Shown here in pieces: positions 28,287 through 37,500 of a stretch of 64,000 nt of DNA (positions are counted from its first letter, which is position 1; every line of letters begins with the position of its first letter). This stretch comes from Streptomyces sp. 130 (lineage in GTDB: Bacteria > Actinomycetota > Actinomycetes > Streptomycetales > Streptomycetaceae). The notes beneath the pieces are model-generated. The model saw only the letters and a list, made by a program, of their open reading frames with translations, made no database searches and was not told the DNA's origin. Where the stretch lies: positions 33,661 to 97,660 of the forward strand of contig NZ_VJNO01000026.1 in assembly GCF_007096885.1 (NCBI RefSeq), read 5' to 3'. The translations under genes and the position numbers were made by a program.

Positions 28287-28897
28287 CCGGTGCCTCCGGG
28301 GTCGTGGGTTGCGGGCCCTCGCGGGTCCTCGGTGCTCTTCGTGTAGTCCTCCGGGTCCGCGCCGAGGACGTCGTGCCACAGGTCGCCGGTGGCGTCGCGG
28401 CCCCGGGCCTGGAGGGCGCGGTCGGCGCGCAGCCGGGCCCGGAGGCGGCGGCGTTCTGCGCGGTAGGCGCGGCGCGCCTCGGCGCTGCGGTCGCCGTCGG
28501 CCCGGAACCGCGCGCGCAGTTCGTCGCGCTCGTCCAGCACCTCGGCGCGCAGGACGATGCGGCGGTCCTCCAGGTCGTCGTGGACCTCGTCGGTGCCGGT
28601 GAGCTGGTGGCCGCGGTAGGCCATGGCGAGCAGGAACGCGGTGGTGGCCAGGGTGATGACGATCGCGGTCAGCGCGATGGCCTGGGGCAGCGGGTCGGTG
28701 ACCCGGCCGAGGTCGACGCCGTACAGCAGCGGTTCGCGGCCCGCCCGGCCGGTGGCGGACAGGATGAAGAGGTTGATGCCGTTGCCGGCGATGACCGCGC
28801 CGAGCAGGATGCGGGTGAGGGGCCGGGTCAGCATGAGGACGCCGCCGACGGCGCAGAGGACCGCCGCGGTGGCCAGGAGCGAGGCGCTGACGGTCAC
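28283..28897 (-). CDS. mnhC: Na+/H+ antiporter subunit C (MnhC/MrpC) with long charged tail
   Basis: Residues 1-105 are a normal NuoK-like MrpC with three membrane helices (LLGAVIAGNGINLFIL, ALTAIVITLATTAFLLAM). The protein then continues to 204 residues with a highly charged, Arg/Glu-rich segment predicted to be mostly helical (DERDELRARFRADGDRS and so on), whereas MrpC is usually about 110-130 residues. The start is GTG 28897; both ends overlap neighbours by four bases. The tail keeps the same codon bias and frame, so it is probably real. Confidence 0.9.
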   Translation of the reverse strand: MTVSASLLATAAVLCAVGGVLMLTRPLTRILLGAVIAGNGINLFILSATGRAGREPLLYGVDLGRVTDPLPQAIALTAIVITLATTAFLLAMAYRGHQLTGTDEVHDDLEDRRIVLRAEVLDERDELRARFRADGDRSAEARRAYRAERRRLRARLRADRALQARGRDATGDLWHDVLGADPEDYTKSTEDPRGPATHDPGGTG

Positions 28898-31803
28898 GGG
28901 GTGGCCTCCCCGGGCTCGGGGCCGGGCCGGCGGGCGGCGGCCTTCTCGGCGGCGGCGCGCTCGATCTGCCGGTCGATCTTGGCGCCGAGGGCCCGCACGA
29001 TGTCGAGGACGACGCCGAGGACCAGCAGGTAGACCCCGCAGTCGAAGAGGACGGGGGTGCCGAATGCGAAGTCGCCGATGAGCGGCAGGTGGCCGTGGTA
29101 CGTCCAGGCGTGCAGGACCGTTCCGTCGGTGAGGCCGAGCAGGGCGACCCCGGTGGAGACGAAGAGGCCGAGCCCGGTGAACAGGCCGGGCTGCAGGGGC
29201 GCTGCCTCGGCGAGTTCGAAGCGCCCGCCCGCGAGGTAGCGGGTGATCAGGGCGAGGCCCGCGACCAGGCCGCCGACGAAGCCTCCGCCCGGCATGTTCT
29301 CGGCGCAGAACAACAGGTAGACCGAGAGCACCAGGATCGGGTGGAAGAGCAGCCGGGTCACCACCTCGAAGACCACGGACCGGTGCTCGGGTGCCAGCGT
29401 GGCACCGGCCGCCAGCCAGCCGCGCTCGGGCGCCCCCTCGTCGCCCTGGGGCACCCCGGTCAGCGGTTCGGCGGTCACGGACCAGGCGGTGCGGCCCCGT
29501 ACCTCGGCGGGCGCCGCCGTCCCCTCGGCGCGGCGGTGCAGGTAGATGAGGCTGGTGACGCCGATCGCGGCGGCGGCGAGTACGGCGGACTCGCCCATGG
29601 TGTCCCAGGCGCGGAGGTCGACGAGGATGGTGGCGACGACGTCCTTGAGGCCGTGGTGCTCGGTCTCCTCGACCATGGCGGCGCCCGCCGGGGGCGCGGT
29701 GCGCGCGGCGGCGGCGACCCAGACCACCACGCCGAGGGTGGCGGCGGCGGCCAGGGCGACCGGGATGCGCACGGCCCGCCGCCAGGTGCTGACGGACTCC
29801 TGGAAGTGCACCGGCATCCGCCGCAGGACCAGCACGAACACGATCATCGACACGGTCTCGACGCAGAACTGGGTGAGCGCCAGGTCGGGGCCGCCCTGGA
29901 CGACGAACAGCAGGGCGGTCCCGTAACCGGTGAGTCCGGCCAGCACCACGGCCTTCATGCGGCGTCTGACGGTGAGGCAGAGGAGGGCCGCCGCGCAGGT
30001 CAGGGCGGCGACGGCGCCCTGGAGCGGGACGTCCCAGAGCCGGGGCGCCGAGGCGCCCTGCCAGGGGCGGTCGGCGATGAGCACGGCGAGCTGTCCGGCG
30101 AGCATCACCAGCAGGGTCGTGGCGAGGTACACGGAGAGCGAGCCGCGCTGGACGAAGCCGGTGGCCTGCAGGGAGAGGCGTTCCAGGCCCAGGAGCAGCT
30201 GGCCGAAGACGCCGTCGGCGGTGGGCCAGGCGATGCGCCGGGAGAGCCGGGCGACCCGGTCCCGCGCGGCGAAGAGGACCGCGCCGCCGGCGATGGCGGC
30301 GACGGAGAGGAGGAGGGCGGTGCCCCAGCCGTGCCAGAGCGCGAGGTGGTACGGGTGCGCGGGGGCCGGGAAGGCGTCGGCGTAGGCGCTGAGCAGCCGG
30401 TCGGTCCAGCCGACGGCGGGGCCCAGGACGAGCCCGCAGAGGGCGAGCGCGGCGGGCGCGGCGAGGAAGGCCGGGCCGACCCGGTGCACGGGGGTGTCGG
30501 CGACCCCCGGTTTGCGCAGGAAGCCGCCCCAGATGAAGCGCGCGGTGTACGCCACGGTGAGCGCCGAGCCGGCGACCGCGGCGCCGAGCGCCCAGCGGTC
30601 CGCCGTGCCGCCGTGCAGCAGCGCCTCGAACGCCGACTCCTTCGCGGCGAAGCCGAGCAGCGGGGGCAGGGCGGCCATGGAGGCTGCGGCGAGCACGGCG
30701 ACGGCGCACACATGGGGCAGGGCGCGCCCGACGCCGGAGAGCTTGCGCAGGTCACGGGTGCCGGCGGCGTGGTCCACGATGCCGGTGACGAGGAAGAGCG
30801 GGGCCTTGAAGAGGGCGTGGCCGAGGATCATGACGGCGGCGGCGAGCGCGGCGTCGCGGTTGCCGGCGCCCGCGAGGAGGGTGAGGAAGCCGAGCTGGCT
30901 GACGGTGCCGTAGGCGAGGACGATCTTCAGGTCGTGCAGCCTGAGGGCCCGCCAGCCGGCGAGGAGCATGGTCGCGGCGCCGAGGACCGTCACGACGGGC
31001 CGCCAGCCGGGCACGTCGGCGAAGGCGGGGGCGAGCCGGGCGACCAGATAGACCCCGGCCTTGACCATCGCGGCGGCGTGCAGATAGGCGCTGACCGGGG
31101 TGGGCGCGGCCATGGCGTTGGGCAGCCACAGGCTGAACGGCCAGACCGCCGACTTGGACAGGGCCCCGCAGAGGATGAGCAGGACGGCGGCCTCCACGGC
31201 GGCGGTCGCCGGGGGCGGGTCGGCGAGGATCGCGGAGACGCGGTAGGTCCCGGCCTCCTGGCCGATGATCAGGAAGCCGATCAGCATGGCCAGGCCGCCG
31301 AGCGTGGTGACGGTCAGCGCCTGGAGCGCGGAGCGCCTGCTGTGGCGCTGCTCGCTGTCGTACCCGATGAGCAGGTACGAGAAGACGGTGGTGAGCTCCC
31401 AGAAGACGTAGAGGGAGATCAGGTCGTCGCTGAGGACGAGGGCGAGCATCGCGCCGGCGAACGCGAGGAGGTTCCCGGCGAATCCGGCCAGGCGCGGTGT
31501 CGTGTCGCTGAAGTAGGAGGCGCAGTACAGCAGGACGAGCGTGCCGACGCCGGACGCGAGCAGCACCATGAGTTCGGCGAGCGCGTCCAGGCGCAGGTCG
31601 ACGGAGACGCCGTAGTCGGGCATCCAGGCCCAGGACCAGTTCACCGAGGAGCCGGAGGCGGCCGTGTCCCAGCGGGTGAACGCCCAGCAGGTGGTGGCGG
31701 CGGGCGGCAGGGCGAGGACGAGGAAGGCGCGCGTGCCCAGCCGTCGCACCAGCGGGCGCGCGAAGGCCGCGAGGACGAAGTGGGCGAGGATGAGCGCGGT
31801 CAT
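28894..31803 (-). CDS. mnhA: Na+/H+ antiporter subunit A with fused subunit B (MnhA-MnhB)
   Basis: This 969-residue protein opens the operon. Residues about 1-500 are the NuoL-like antiporter domain (FWELTTVFSYLLIGYDSEQRHSRRSALQALTV is the region of the conserved glutamate and loop). About 600-680 is the MrpA C-terminal DUF4040-like part and about 780-930 is an MnhB domain (RLLFHPILVLSVYLLFCAENMPGGGFVGG). The MrpA-MrpB fusion is known in actinobacteria and explains why no separate mnhB exists. No ribosome site is evident before the ATG at 31803. Confidence 0.93.
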   Translation of the reverse strand: MTALILAHFVLAAFARPLVRRLGTRAFLVLALPPAATTCWAFTRWDTAASGSSVNWSWAWMPDYGVSVDLRLDALAELMVLLASGVGTLVLLYCASYFSDTTPRLAGFAGNLLAFAGAMLALVLSDDLISLYVFWELTTVFSYLLIGYDSEQRHSRRSALQALTVTTLGGLAMLIGFLIIGQEAGTYRVSAILADPPPATAAVEAAVLLILCGALSKSAVWPFSLWLPNAMAAPTPVSAYLHAAAMVKAGVYLVARLAPAFADVPGWRPVVTVLGAATMLLAGWRALRLHDLKIVLAYGTVSQLGFLTLLAGAGNRDAALAAAVMILGHALFKAPLFLVTGIVDHAAGTRDLRKLSGVGRALPHVCAVAVLAAASMAALPPLLGFAAKESAFEALLHGGTADRWALGAAVAGSALTVAYTARFIWGGFLRKPGVADTPVHRVGPAFLAAPAALALCGLVLGPAVGWTDRLLSAYADAFPAPAHPYHLALWHGWGTALLLSVAAIAGGAVLFAARDRVARLSRRIAWPTADGVFGQLLLGLERLSLQATGFVQRGSLSVYLATTLLVMLAGQLAVLIADRPWQGASAPRLWDVPLQGAVAALTCAAALLCLTVRRRMKAVVLAGLTGYGTALLFVVQGGPDLALTQFCVETVSMIVFVLVLRRMPVHFQESVSTWRRAVRIPVALAAAATLGVVVWVAAAARTAPPAGAAMVEETEHHGLKDVVATILVDLRAWDTMGESAVLAAAAIGVTSLIYLHRRAEGTAAPAEVRGRTAWSVTAEPLTGVPQGDEGAPERGWLAAGATLAPEHRSVVFEVVTRLLFHPILVLSVYLLFCAENMPGGGFVGGLVAGLALITRYLAGGRFELAEAAPLQPGLFTGLGLFVSTGVALLGLTDGTVLHAWTYHGHLPLIGDFAFGTPVLFDCGVYLLVLGVVLDIVRALGAKIDRQIERAAAEKAAARRPGPEPGEATP

Positions 31804-32140
31804 ACGGCGGGGCGGCGGGACGCGGCGGCGGGCGGCGGAGGGTGCGGGGCTACCGAACGGACAGAGGGCACTAAATACAGATATATCCCCAAGGCCGCTT
31901 CACTCGTCCGACCCGCCGCACCCCGGGCGGCCCGTCACATCACCGGGAGCGCCGCCACTTCATGGCGTTCATGTGCGCGACCGATGTTGAACATGTGATC
32001 CCACTTACTTTTCTTTTTTGCACTGTGACTACTATCTATCCGTCCTGGTTCTCAACGGATTTGACCGGCCGTGAGGTCGGTACCACGTCAAGGAGCATGC
32101 CCTGCGCACGCGCGCGTCACGGCGGAGCAGCTCGACCACA
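31804..32140. promoter_or_regulatory. Divergent intergenic region between the mnh operon and conservon 1
   Basis: This 337-bp stretch holds no gene that I can support. It contains two unusually AT-rich blocks, at about 31871-31895 (CTAAATACAGATATATCC) and about 32003-32042, and an 11-bp palindrome ATGTTGAACAT at 31984-31994. These are the likely promoter and operator sites for mnhA (leftward) and cvnA1 (rightward). Exact promoters cannot be assigned by eye. Confidence 0.4.
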
Positions 32141-34825
32141 ATGGCGCTGCGGACGGCCCTGCTCGTACTGGCCGTCGTCCCCGGTGTTGCCCTGGCCGCC
32201 CTCTGGGCCGTCACCAGTGGTCAGACTCTGCTCGACTTCCAGAAGCAAGCCGCTCAAGGGCAGTTGGCCCAGAAGGCCGGCCAGCCGTCCAACATCGTGT
32301 ACTACAACCTCCAGGAGGAGCGGCGGCTCAGCGCCGAGGCGCTGGCCCACAGGGGAGGAGGGGTCACGGACGCCCTCCTCAAGCAGCGCAAGCTGACCGA
32401 CAAGGCGATCGCCAGCTTCCAGTCGCTGTCCGACACCGACACCGACGACGCCCCCGGCGAGATACGGGACGCGGTCGGCGAGGCCCGTACGGCGATCACC
32501 CAACTCCCGGCGCAACGCGCTCTCGTGGACGAGGGCGACAACGACCAGCAGAAGGCCGTGTACCGCTACTACACGGACCTGATCGCCGTCGACCTGAAGC
32601 TCTTCACCGCCCTCAGCCATGTCGACAACGGCCGGATCACCACGATCTCGCAGCCGTTGGTGGACCTGTTCTGGGCCAAGGAGATGATCTCCCGCTCGGA
32701 CGCCCTGCTCGCCCGGGGCTGGGCGAAGGGCGGGCTGAGCACCGCGGACCTCCAGGAGGTCCGGCAGGCCGTCTCCGCCCAGTCGTTCCAGTACACGAAC
32801 AAGGTCATGCCCTATCTCCCGGCGGACGAGAAGGCCAAGTGGCAGGAGGTCTTCGCCGGAACCGCCTGGAAGGCCAAGACCCGGGTGGAGTCCCAGGTGC
32901 TGCGCCCGGCCGCCGCGGACTCCTCCGGCTCCGTCTCCCTCGGCGCGAAGGAGGCGGACTGGCGCGGCGCGATGGACGAGCTCACGCCCCAGCTGGTCGA
33001 GCTGATGGAGGCCCGCACCGACGTCGTGGTCGCGGAGGGCAAGGACAGTGTGATCTCCCTCCTGATCAAGGTCGTGCTGACCACGGTCGTCGGCCTCGCC
33101 GCCGTCGTCGCGGTCATCTGGTTCACCTGGCGGCTCTCGCGCAACCTGCGCCGAAGGATCAGCCGGCTCCAGGAGCGGGCCGAGGAGCTGGAGAAGGCGC
33201 TGCCCGACGTGGTCGAACGGCTCGGCAAGGGCGAGCGCATCGACGTCGAGGCCGAGGCCCGGGCGATCGGGGACGGCGGTGAGGCCGGTACGACGGACGA
33301 GCTGGCCCAGCTCGGCCACGCGCTCGACCTGGCCCGCACCAGCGCCCTGCGCGCCGCCGTCGACCAGGCCGACCAGCACCGCGGCTTCGAGCGGCTGCTC
33401 CAGCGCATCGCCCGCCGCACCCAGCAGCTCATCGGCCAGCAGCTGAAGAAGCTGGACGAGCTGGAGCGCAAGCACGAGGACCCGGAGGTGCTCGACGGCC
33501 TCTTCGACCTCGACCACCTCACCGCCCGCCTGAGGCGGTACGAGGAGAACCTGGTCATCCTCGCGGGCGGCTCCCCGCACCGGCGCTGGCGCAAGCCCGT
33601 ACCGCTGCTGGACGTCATGCGCTCCGCCCAGGGCGAGGTGCAGGACTACCAGCGCGTGGTGCTGGACCTGGACGGCTCCCCGTGGCTCGCCGCGCGGGCC
33701 GTGGGCCCGGTCTCCCACGTACTGGCGGAGCTGATCGAGAACGCCCTCACCTTCTCCCGGCCGCCCAGCCCCGTCGAGGTCAGGGCCGCCCAGGTGAGCC
33801 GGGGCCTGGCCATCGAGGTCGAGGACCGCGGGCTCGGCATGGAGGAGGACCAGCTCGCGGCGGCCAACGAGCTGATGAGCCGGCTGCCCCGGATGGACGT
33901 GCTGGCCCACGCCGACGACATCCGCCTCGGCCTGTACGTGATCGCGCGCCTCGCCCACCAGCACGGGCTCCGGGTGGAGTTCCGCCGGTCGGCGTTCGGC
34001 GGCACCCGCGTCGTCGTGCTGGTCCCGGACGCGCTCACCGTCCCCGGCCCGCACGCCGGTCCGGTGGCCGTCCCCGCCCCCGAGGCGGAGGAGCCCGCAC
34101 AGGCCCCCGCCCCGCTCCGGGACACCGACGCGCTGCCCAGCCGGGGCCGGGGCCGGGCCCTCGCCGGGGTCACCGCCCTGCACGCGCCGGGCACGCACGC
34201 GGCCGCCCCCGCGCCCGCCCCCTCCCCCGTGCCCGATGCGCCGTACGACGGCGCGGACGGGCACGCGTACGGGCAGCGGGACGACGTGTACGGCGGGGCC
34301 CCGCAGGAGGAGGCCGCACACCACGGCGGCTACCCGGCCCCCGAGCAGCCGTACATGACGACCCAGGGGCAGTACCCGGTCGCCCACCAGGCGTACCCGG
34401 AGCCCTCGGAGCCGTACGGCGCTCCGCAGCAGCCCTACCCGGACGTGTATCTGACGGGTGAGCTGGACGCGGACGGCTTCCCGGTCTCCCTGCCCCCGCA
34501 GCCGGAACCGGCCGCACCGCCCGCGCAGCTCTCGCAGCCCGCCCCGGGGCCGGACCTCCCGGCCGCGCCGCTCGGGACGTCCCTCGGGGAGCCGCCGCTG
34601 CCGCGCCGGGTGCGTCAGGCCAGCCTCGCCGACGAGCTGCGGGTCGACCCGGCCGCTCCGGCCGCCGCGGCCCGGCCGCGGGTCAGGGCCGAGGACCCGC
34701 CGCCCCGGACCGCCCCGCACCGCGCGGGTGCGGCCATCGGAGCCTTCCAGCGCCGCTCCCGCGCCGCCCGCGCCACCGACGAGCCGCCGACGCAGCCCGA
34801 CCTCACGAGAGAAGAACGGACATGA
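32141..34825 (+). CDS. Conservon sensor-like histidine kinase CvnA with nitrate/nitrite-sensing-type domain
   Basis: This 894-residue protein is the sensor of conservon 1. It has a membrane helix at residues 3-25, an extracellular helical NIT-like (nitrate/nitrite-sensing) region (about 30-300), a second helix (about 307-330), a HAMP-like linker with coiled-coil (about 335-385) and a HATPase domain (about 480-630, with AELIENALTFSRPP and DRGLGMEED). A long Pro/Ala/Tyr-rich, apparently disordered tail follows (about 640-894). Conservon kinases lack a classical histidine box and work with the B, C and D proteins. I use the ATG at 32141; an upstream start is not available because the frame has a stop at 32072. 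The ATGA overlap with cvnB indicates coupling. Confidence 0.88.
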   Translation: MALRTALLVLAVVPGVALAALWAVTSGQTLLDFQKQAAQGQLAQKAGQPSNIVYYNLQEERRLSAEALAHRGGGVTDALLKQRKLTDKAIASFQSLSDTDTDDAPGEIRDAVGEARTAITQLPAQRALVDEGDNDQQKAVYRYYTDLIAVDLKLFTALSHVDNGRITTISQPLVDLFWAKEMISRSDALLARGWAKGGLSTADLQEVRQAVSAQSFQYTNKVMPYLPADEKAKWQEVFAGTAWKAKTRVESQVLRPAAADSSGSVSLGAKEADWRGAMDELTPQLVELMEARTDVVVAEGKDSVISLLIKVVLTTVVGLAAVVAVIWFTWRLSRNLRRRISRLQERAEELEKALPDVVERLGKGERIDVEAEARAIGDGGEAGTTDELAQLGHALDLARTSALRAAVDQADQHRGFERLLQRIARRTQQLIGQQLKKLDELERKHEDPEVLDGLFDLDHLTARLRRYEENLVILAGGSPHRRWRKPVPLLDVMRSAQGEVQDYQRVVLDLDGSPWLAARAVGPVSHVLAELIENALTFSRPPSPVEVRAAQVSRGLAIEVEDRGLGMEEDQLAAANELMSRLPRMDVLAHADDIRLGLYVIARLAHQHGLRVEFRRSAFGGTRVVVLVPDALTVPGPHAGPVAVPAPEAEEPAQAPAPLRDTDALPSRGRGRALAGVTALHAPGTHAAAPAPAPSPVPDAPYDGADGHAYGQRDDVYGGAPQEEAAHHGGYPAPEQPYMTTQGQYPVAHQAYPEPSEPYGAPQQPYPDVYLTGELDADGFPVSLPPQPEPAAPPAQLSQPAPGPDLPAAPLGTSLGEPPLPRRVRQASLADELRVDPAAPAAAARPRVRAEDPPPRTAPHRAGAAIGAFQRRSRAARATDEPPTQPDLTREERT

Positions 34826-35259
34826 CACGCACAACCGCCACTCGCCAGGATCTCGACTGGCTCCTCGACGGTCTGGTCGATTCGGTGGCCGAGACCATCA
34901 ACGCCGTCCTGCTCTCGGACGACGGGCTGGTGGTGAGCCACTCGCGCACCATCGAGCGGCCCGACGCCGAGCGGCTGGCCGCGATCTGCACCGGGCAGCA
35001 GAGCCTGGCCCGCGGTGTGGGCCAGCTCTTCAACGGCGGTGGCGTCCACCAGGTGATCGTGGAGCTGGCGGACCTGTGGCTCTTCATCATCTCGGCGGGC
35101 CAGGGCACCCACCTGGCCGTGATCGCCTCCCAGGAGGTGGACGCCGAGATCATGTCGCTCGCCATGCACAACCTCGTCCTCCAGGTCGGCCAGAAGCTCA
35201 GCACCCCGGCCCGGGTCGACTTCGACGCCTTCGGCGCCGGGGACAGGCCGCGGGCGTGA
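34822..35259 (+). CDS. Conservon roadblock/LC7 protein CvnB
   Basis: This 145-residue roadblock/LC7-domain protein (LDWLLDGLVDSVAETINAVLLSDDGLVVSHSR, then VHQVIVELADLWLFIISAGQGTHLAVIAS) resembles MglB, the partner of small GTPases. In conservons it is thought to form a complex with CvnC at the membrane kinase and to act on the CvnD GTPase. Start and stop both overlap neighbours by four bases. Confidence 0.92.
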   Translation: MTRTTATRQDLDWLLDGLVDSVAETINAVLLSDDGLVVSHSRTIERPDAERLAAICTGQQSLARGVGQLFNGGGVHQVIVELADLWLFIISAGQGTHLAVIASQEVDAEIMSLAMHNLVLQVGQKLSTPARVDFDAFGAGDRPRA

Positions 35260-35678
35260 CCGGCCACTGGCCTTACGGGCAGGGGGACATCGAGGACGAC
35301 GGCGAGGACGCCGCGGGGACGATGGTGCGCCCGTACACCATCACCCGCGGCCGGACGGCCCCCGACCGGGACGACCTCACCCTCATCACCGTGCTGACGA
35401 CCGCGCACGATCCGCGGGACGAGCACGGCGCGGCGGCCCGCCCGGGCCGGCTCCAGCCGGAGCACCGGCTGATCCTGGACCGCTGCCGGCGGCCCGCGGC
35501 GGTCGCCGAGGTCGCCGCGGACCTCGACCTGCCGGTCTCGGTGACCAAGATCCTTCTGGCCGACCTGGTCGCCAACGGCCTCCTGATCGCCCGGGCCCCG
35601 CTGTCGGTGGCCCGGGTGTCCGGCGGCGCCGACATGGGCGTACTGGCCGCTGTTCGCGACGGACTCCGGAGACTCTGA
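35256..35678 (+). CDS. Conservon DUF742 protein CvnC
   Basis: This 140-residue protein has a DUF742 winged-helix-like core (MVRPYTITRGRT ... LQPEHRLILDRCRRPAAVAEVAADLDLPVSVTKILLADLVANGLL). DUF742 proteins are the third element of every conservon. It starts at GTG 35256, overlapping cvnB by four bases, and is followed after six bases by cvnD. The N-terminal 20 residues are acidic. Confidence 0.92.
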   Translation: MTGHWPYGQGDIEDDGEDAAGTMVRPYTITRGRTAPDRDDLTLITVLTTAHDPRDEHGAAARPGRLQPEHRLILDRCRRPAAVAEVAADLDLPVSVTKILLADLVANGLLIARAPLSVARVSGGADMGVLAAVRDGLRRL

Positions 35679-35684
35679 CCCAAG

Positions 35685-36254
35685 ATGACCACCAGTCAGG
35701 CGGCGCCCGCCGCCGTCAAGATCCTGATAGCCGGCGGTTTCGGCGTCGGCAAGACCACCCTCGTGGGAGCCGTCAGCGAGGTCACCCCGCTGCGCACCGA
35801 GGAGCTTCTGACCACGGCCAGCATCGGCGTGGACGACCTGGCCGGCGTCGGCCAGAAGGACACGACGACCGTGGCCCTGGACTTCGGCCGGATCACGGTC
35901 AGCCAGGACCTGGTCGTCTACCTGTTCGGCACACCGGGCCAGGAGCGCTTCTGGTTCATGTGGAACGACCTGGTCAACGGGGCCCTCGGCGGGGTCGTGA
36001 TCGCCGACACCCGGCGGCTCGAGAGCAGCTTCGCCTCGATCGACTTCTTCGAGAGCCGGGACATCCCCTTCGTCGTCGCGATCAACTGCTTCTACGGGCA
36101 CAACACCCGTACCGCGGAAGAGATCAGGGCCGCCCTGGACCTGGACCCGCACGTGCCGCTGCTGGTCGGCGACGTACGCGAGCGGCCGTTCGGCCGGGAT
36201 GTGCTGCTGGCCCTCGTGGACCACCTGATGAGCCTCCCCGTGGCGGCGGGCTGA
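35685..36254 (+). CDS. Conservon small GTPase CvnD
   Basis: This 189-residue protein is a Ras-like ATP/GTP-binding protein. It shows the P-loop GGFGVGKTTLVGAV, the switch region TTVALDFGRI and the G3-like FGTPGQERFWFMWNDLV. The usual NKxD guanine motif is altered to NCFYG, as in other conservon GTPases. It is the likely output element of the CvnA-B-C system. An FAD monooxygenase gene follows after 59 bp. Confidence 0.92.
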   Translation: MTTSQAAPAAVKILIAGGFGVGKTTLVGAVSEVTPLRTEELLTTASIGVDDLAGVGQKDTTTVALDFGRITVSQDLVVYLFGTPGQERFWFMWNDLVNGALGGVVIADTRRLESSFASIDFFESRDIPFVVAINCFYGHNTRTAEEIRAALDLDPHVPLLVGDVRERPFGRDVLLALVDHLMSLPVAAG

Positions 36255-36313
36255 CCCCGGCCCGCCCCCTCCCCCTTCACTGCTTCCACTTCCTCGTTCT
36301 GGAGAGACCCGAC

Positions 36314-37447
36314 ATGGCAACACCTCTGCGCGTCCTGATCCACGGCGGCGGCATCGGCGGGCTGACGCTCGCCACCGCCCTGGCCCGGCGGGGCCACACC
36401 GTCGAGGTGGCCGAGCTCCGCGACCAGCTCGAAGCCCTCGGCGTCGGCATCATCCAGCCGTCCAACGCCCTGCACGTGATGCGGGAGATCGGGGTGCTGG
36501 AGGAGTGCCTGGAGGCGGGCTTCGAGTGGGAGGTCCTGACCATCGCGGACCCGGCCGGCAACACCCTGGCCGAGATACCGCAGCCGCGCATGGGCGACGC
36601 CCCCTCCAACAACGGCATCCCCCGCCCCGCGCTGGCCCGCGTCCTGAACGCGGCGGCCACCTCGGCCGGTGCGAAGATCCGGTTCGGCACGACCATCACC
36701 GAGCTCACCGACGAGGGCGACGGCGTCGACGTCACCCTGTCCGACGGCTCGGCCGGGCGCTGGGACCTCGTCGTCGGCTTCGACGGCATCGGCTCGCCGC
36801 TGCGCACCCGGCTGTACGGGGACCGCTACGCCCCCCAGTACACCGGCTTCGCCAACTGGCGGGTCACCGTGCCCCGTCAGGAGCAGGTGCGCGGCGTCGT
36901 GATGGGCACCGCCGGCCAGGCCGCGAAGGCGCTGCTCACCCCGATCACCGACGAGCTGATGTACCTGGGCTCGGTCTTCGCGGAGGCCGAGGACTTCCGG
37001 CCGGACCCGGACAAGGCGCACGAGCAGCTGAAGGAGCGCCTGGCGATGTTCTCGGGGCCGGTCGCCGAGGCGCTGGCCGAGGTCACCGGGCCGGAGGCGG
37101 TCGTCTATTCGCGGATCTCCCAGGTGACGGTCGAGGAGCCGTGGCACGTGGGCCGGGTCGTCCTGGCCGGTGACGCCGCGCACGCGTGCACCCCGCACAT
37201 CGCGCAGGGCGCGGCGATGGCCGTGGAGGACGCGCTGGTGCTCGCCGAGTCGCTGGACGCGGAGGCGGACGTCGACGCGGCCCTGGACGTGTGGGAGGCC
37301 CGTCGCCGCCCGCGCGCCATGTGGGTGCAGGCCATCTCGCGCGCGGTGCTGAAGCAGGAGACGGGCGGCCCGACCACGCCGGAGGAGGACGAGCTGCTGA
37401 AGATCGGCATCCCGGGCGCCGCCCACGTGCTGGTCCAGCCGTACTGA
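36314..37447 (+). CDS. FAD-dependent aromatic-type monooxygenase
   Basis: This 377-residue protein is a class A flavoprotein monooxygenase. It has the Rossmann motif GGGIGGLTLATALARRGHTVEVAE at the N-terminus, the central DG motif (LVVGFDGIGSPLR) and the GD motif VVLAGDAAHACTPHIAQGAAMAVEDALVLAE, which binds the FAD ribityl chain. Such enzymes hydroxylate aromatic or enol substrates with NAD(P)H and oxygen; this substrate is unknown. It follows conservon 1 in the position where other conservons carry a P450. The 59-bp gap contains a GGAGAG ribosome site. A terminator hairpin follows. Confidence 0.9.
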   Translation: MATPLRVLIHGGGIGGLTLATALARRGHTVEVAELRDQLEALGVGIIQPSNALHVMREIGVLEECLEAGFEWEVLTIADPAGNTLAEIPQPRMGDAPSNNGIPRPALARVLNAAATSAGAKIRFGTTITELTDEGDGVDVTLSDGSAGRWDLVVGFDGIGSPLRTRLYGDRYAPQYTGFANWRVTVPRQEQVRGVVMGTAGQAAKALLTPITDELMYLGSVFAEAEDFRPDPDKAHEQLKERLAMFSGPVAEALAEVTGPEAVVYSRISQVTVEEPWHVGRVVLAGDAAHACTPHIAQGAAMAVEDALVLAESLDAEADVDAALDVWEARRRPRAMWVQAISRAVLKQETGGPTTPEEDELLKIGIPGAAHVLVQPY

Positions 37448-37458
37448 CGCGCTTCGCC

Positions 37459-37500
37459 ACGCCCCCGCCGGCCCCGGTCCCCGGGCCCCGGCGGGGGCGT
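37459..37500 (+). terminator. Terminator hairpin after the conservon 1 operon
   Basis: A 13-bp perfect stem (ACGCCCCCGCCGG at 37459-37471 with its complement at 37488-37500) begins 12 bases after the monooxygenase stop. The 16-base loop can itself fold. The remaining bases to 37692 show no gene. Confidence 0.65.
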
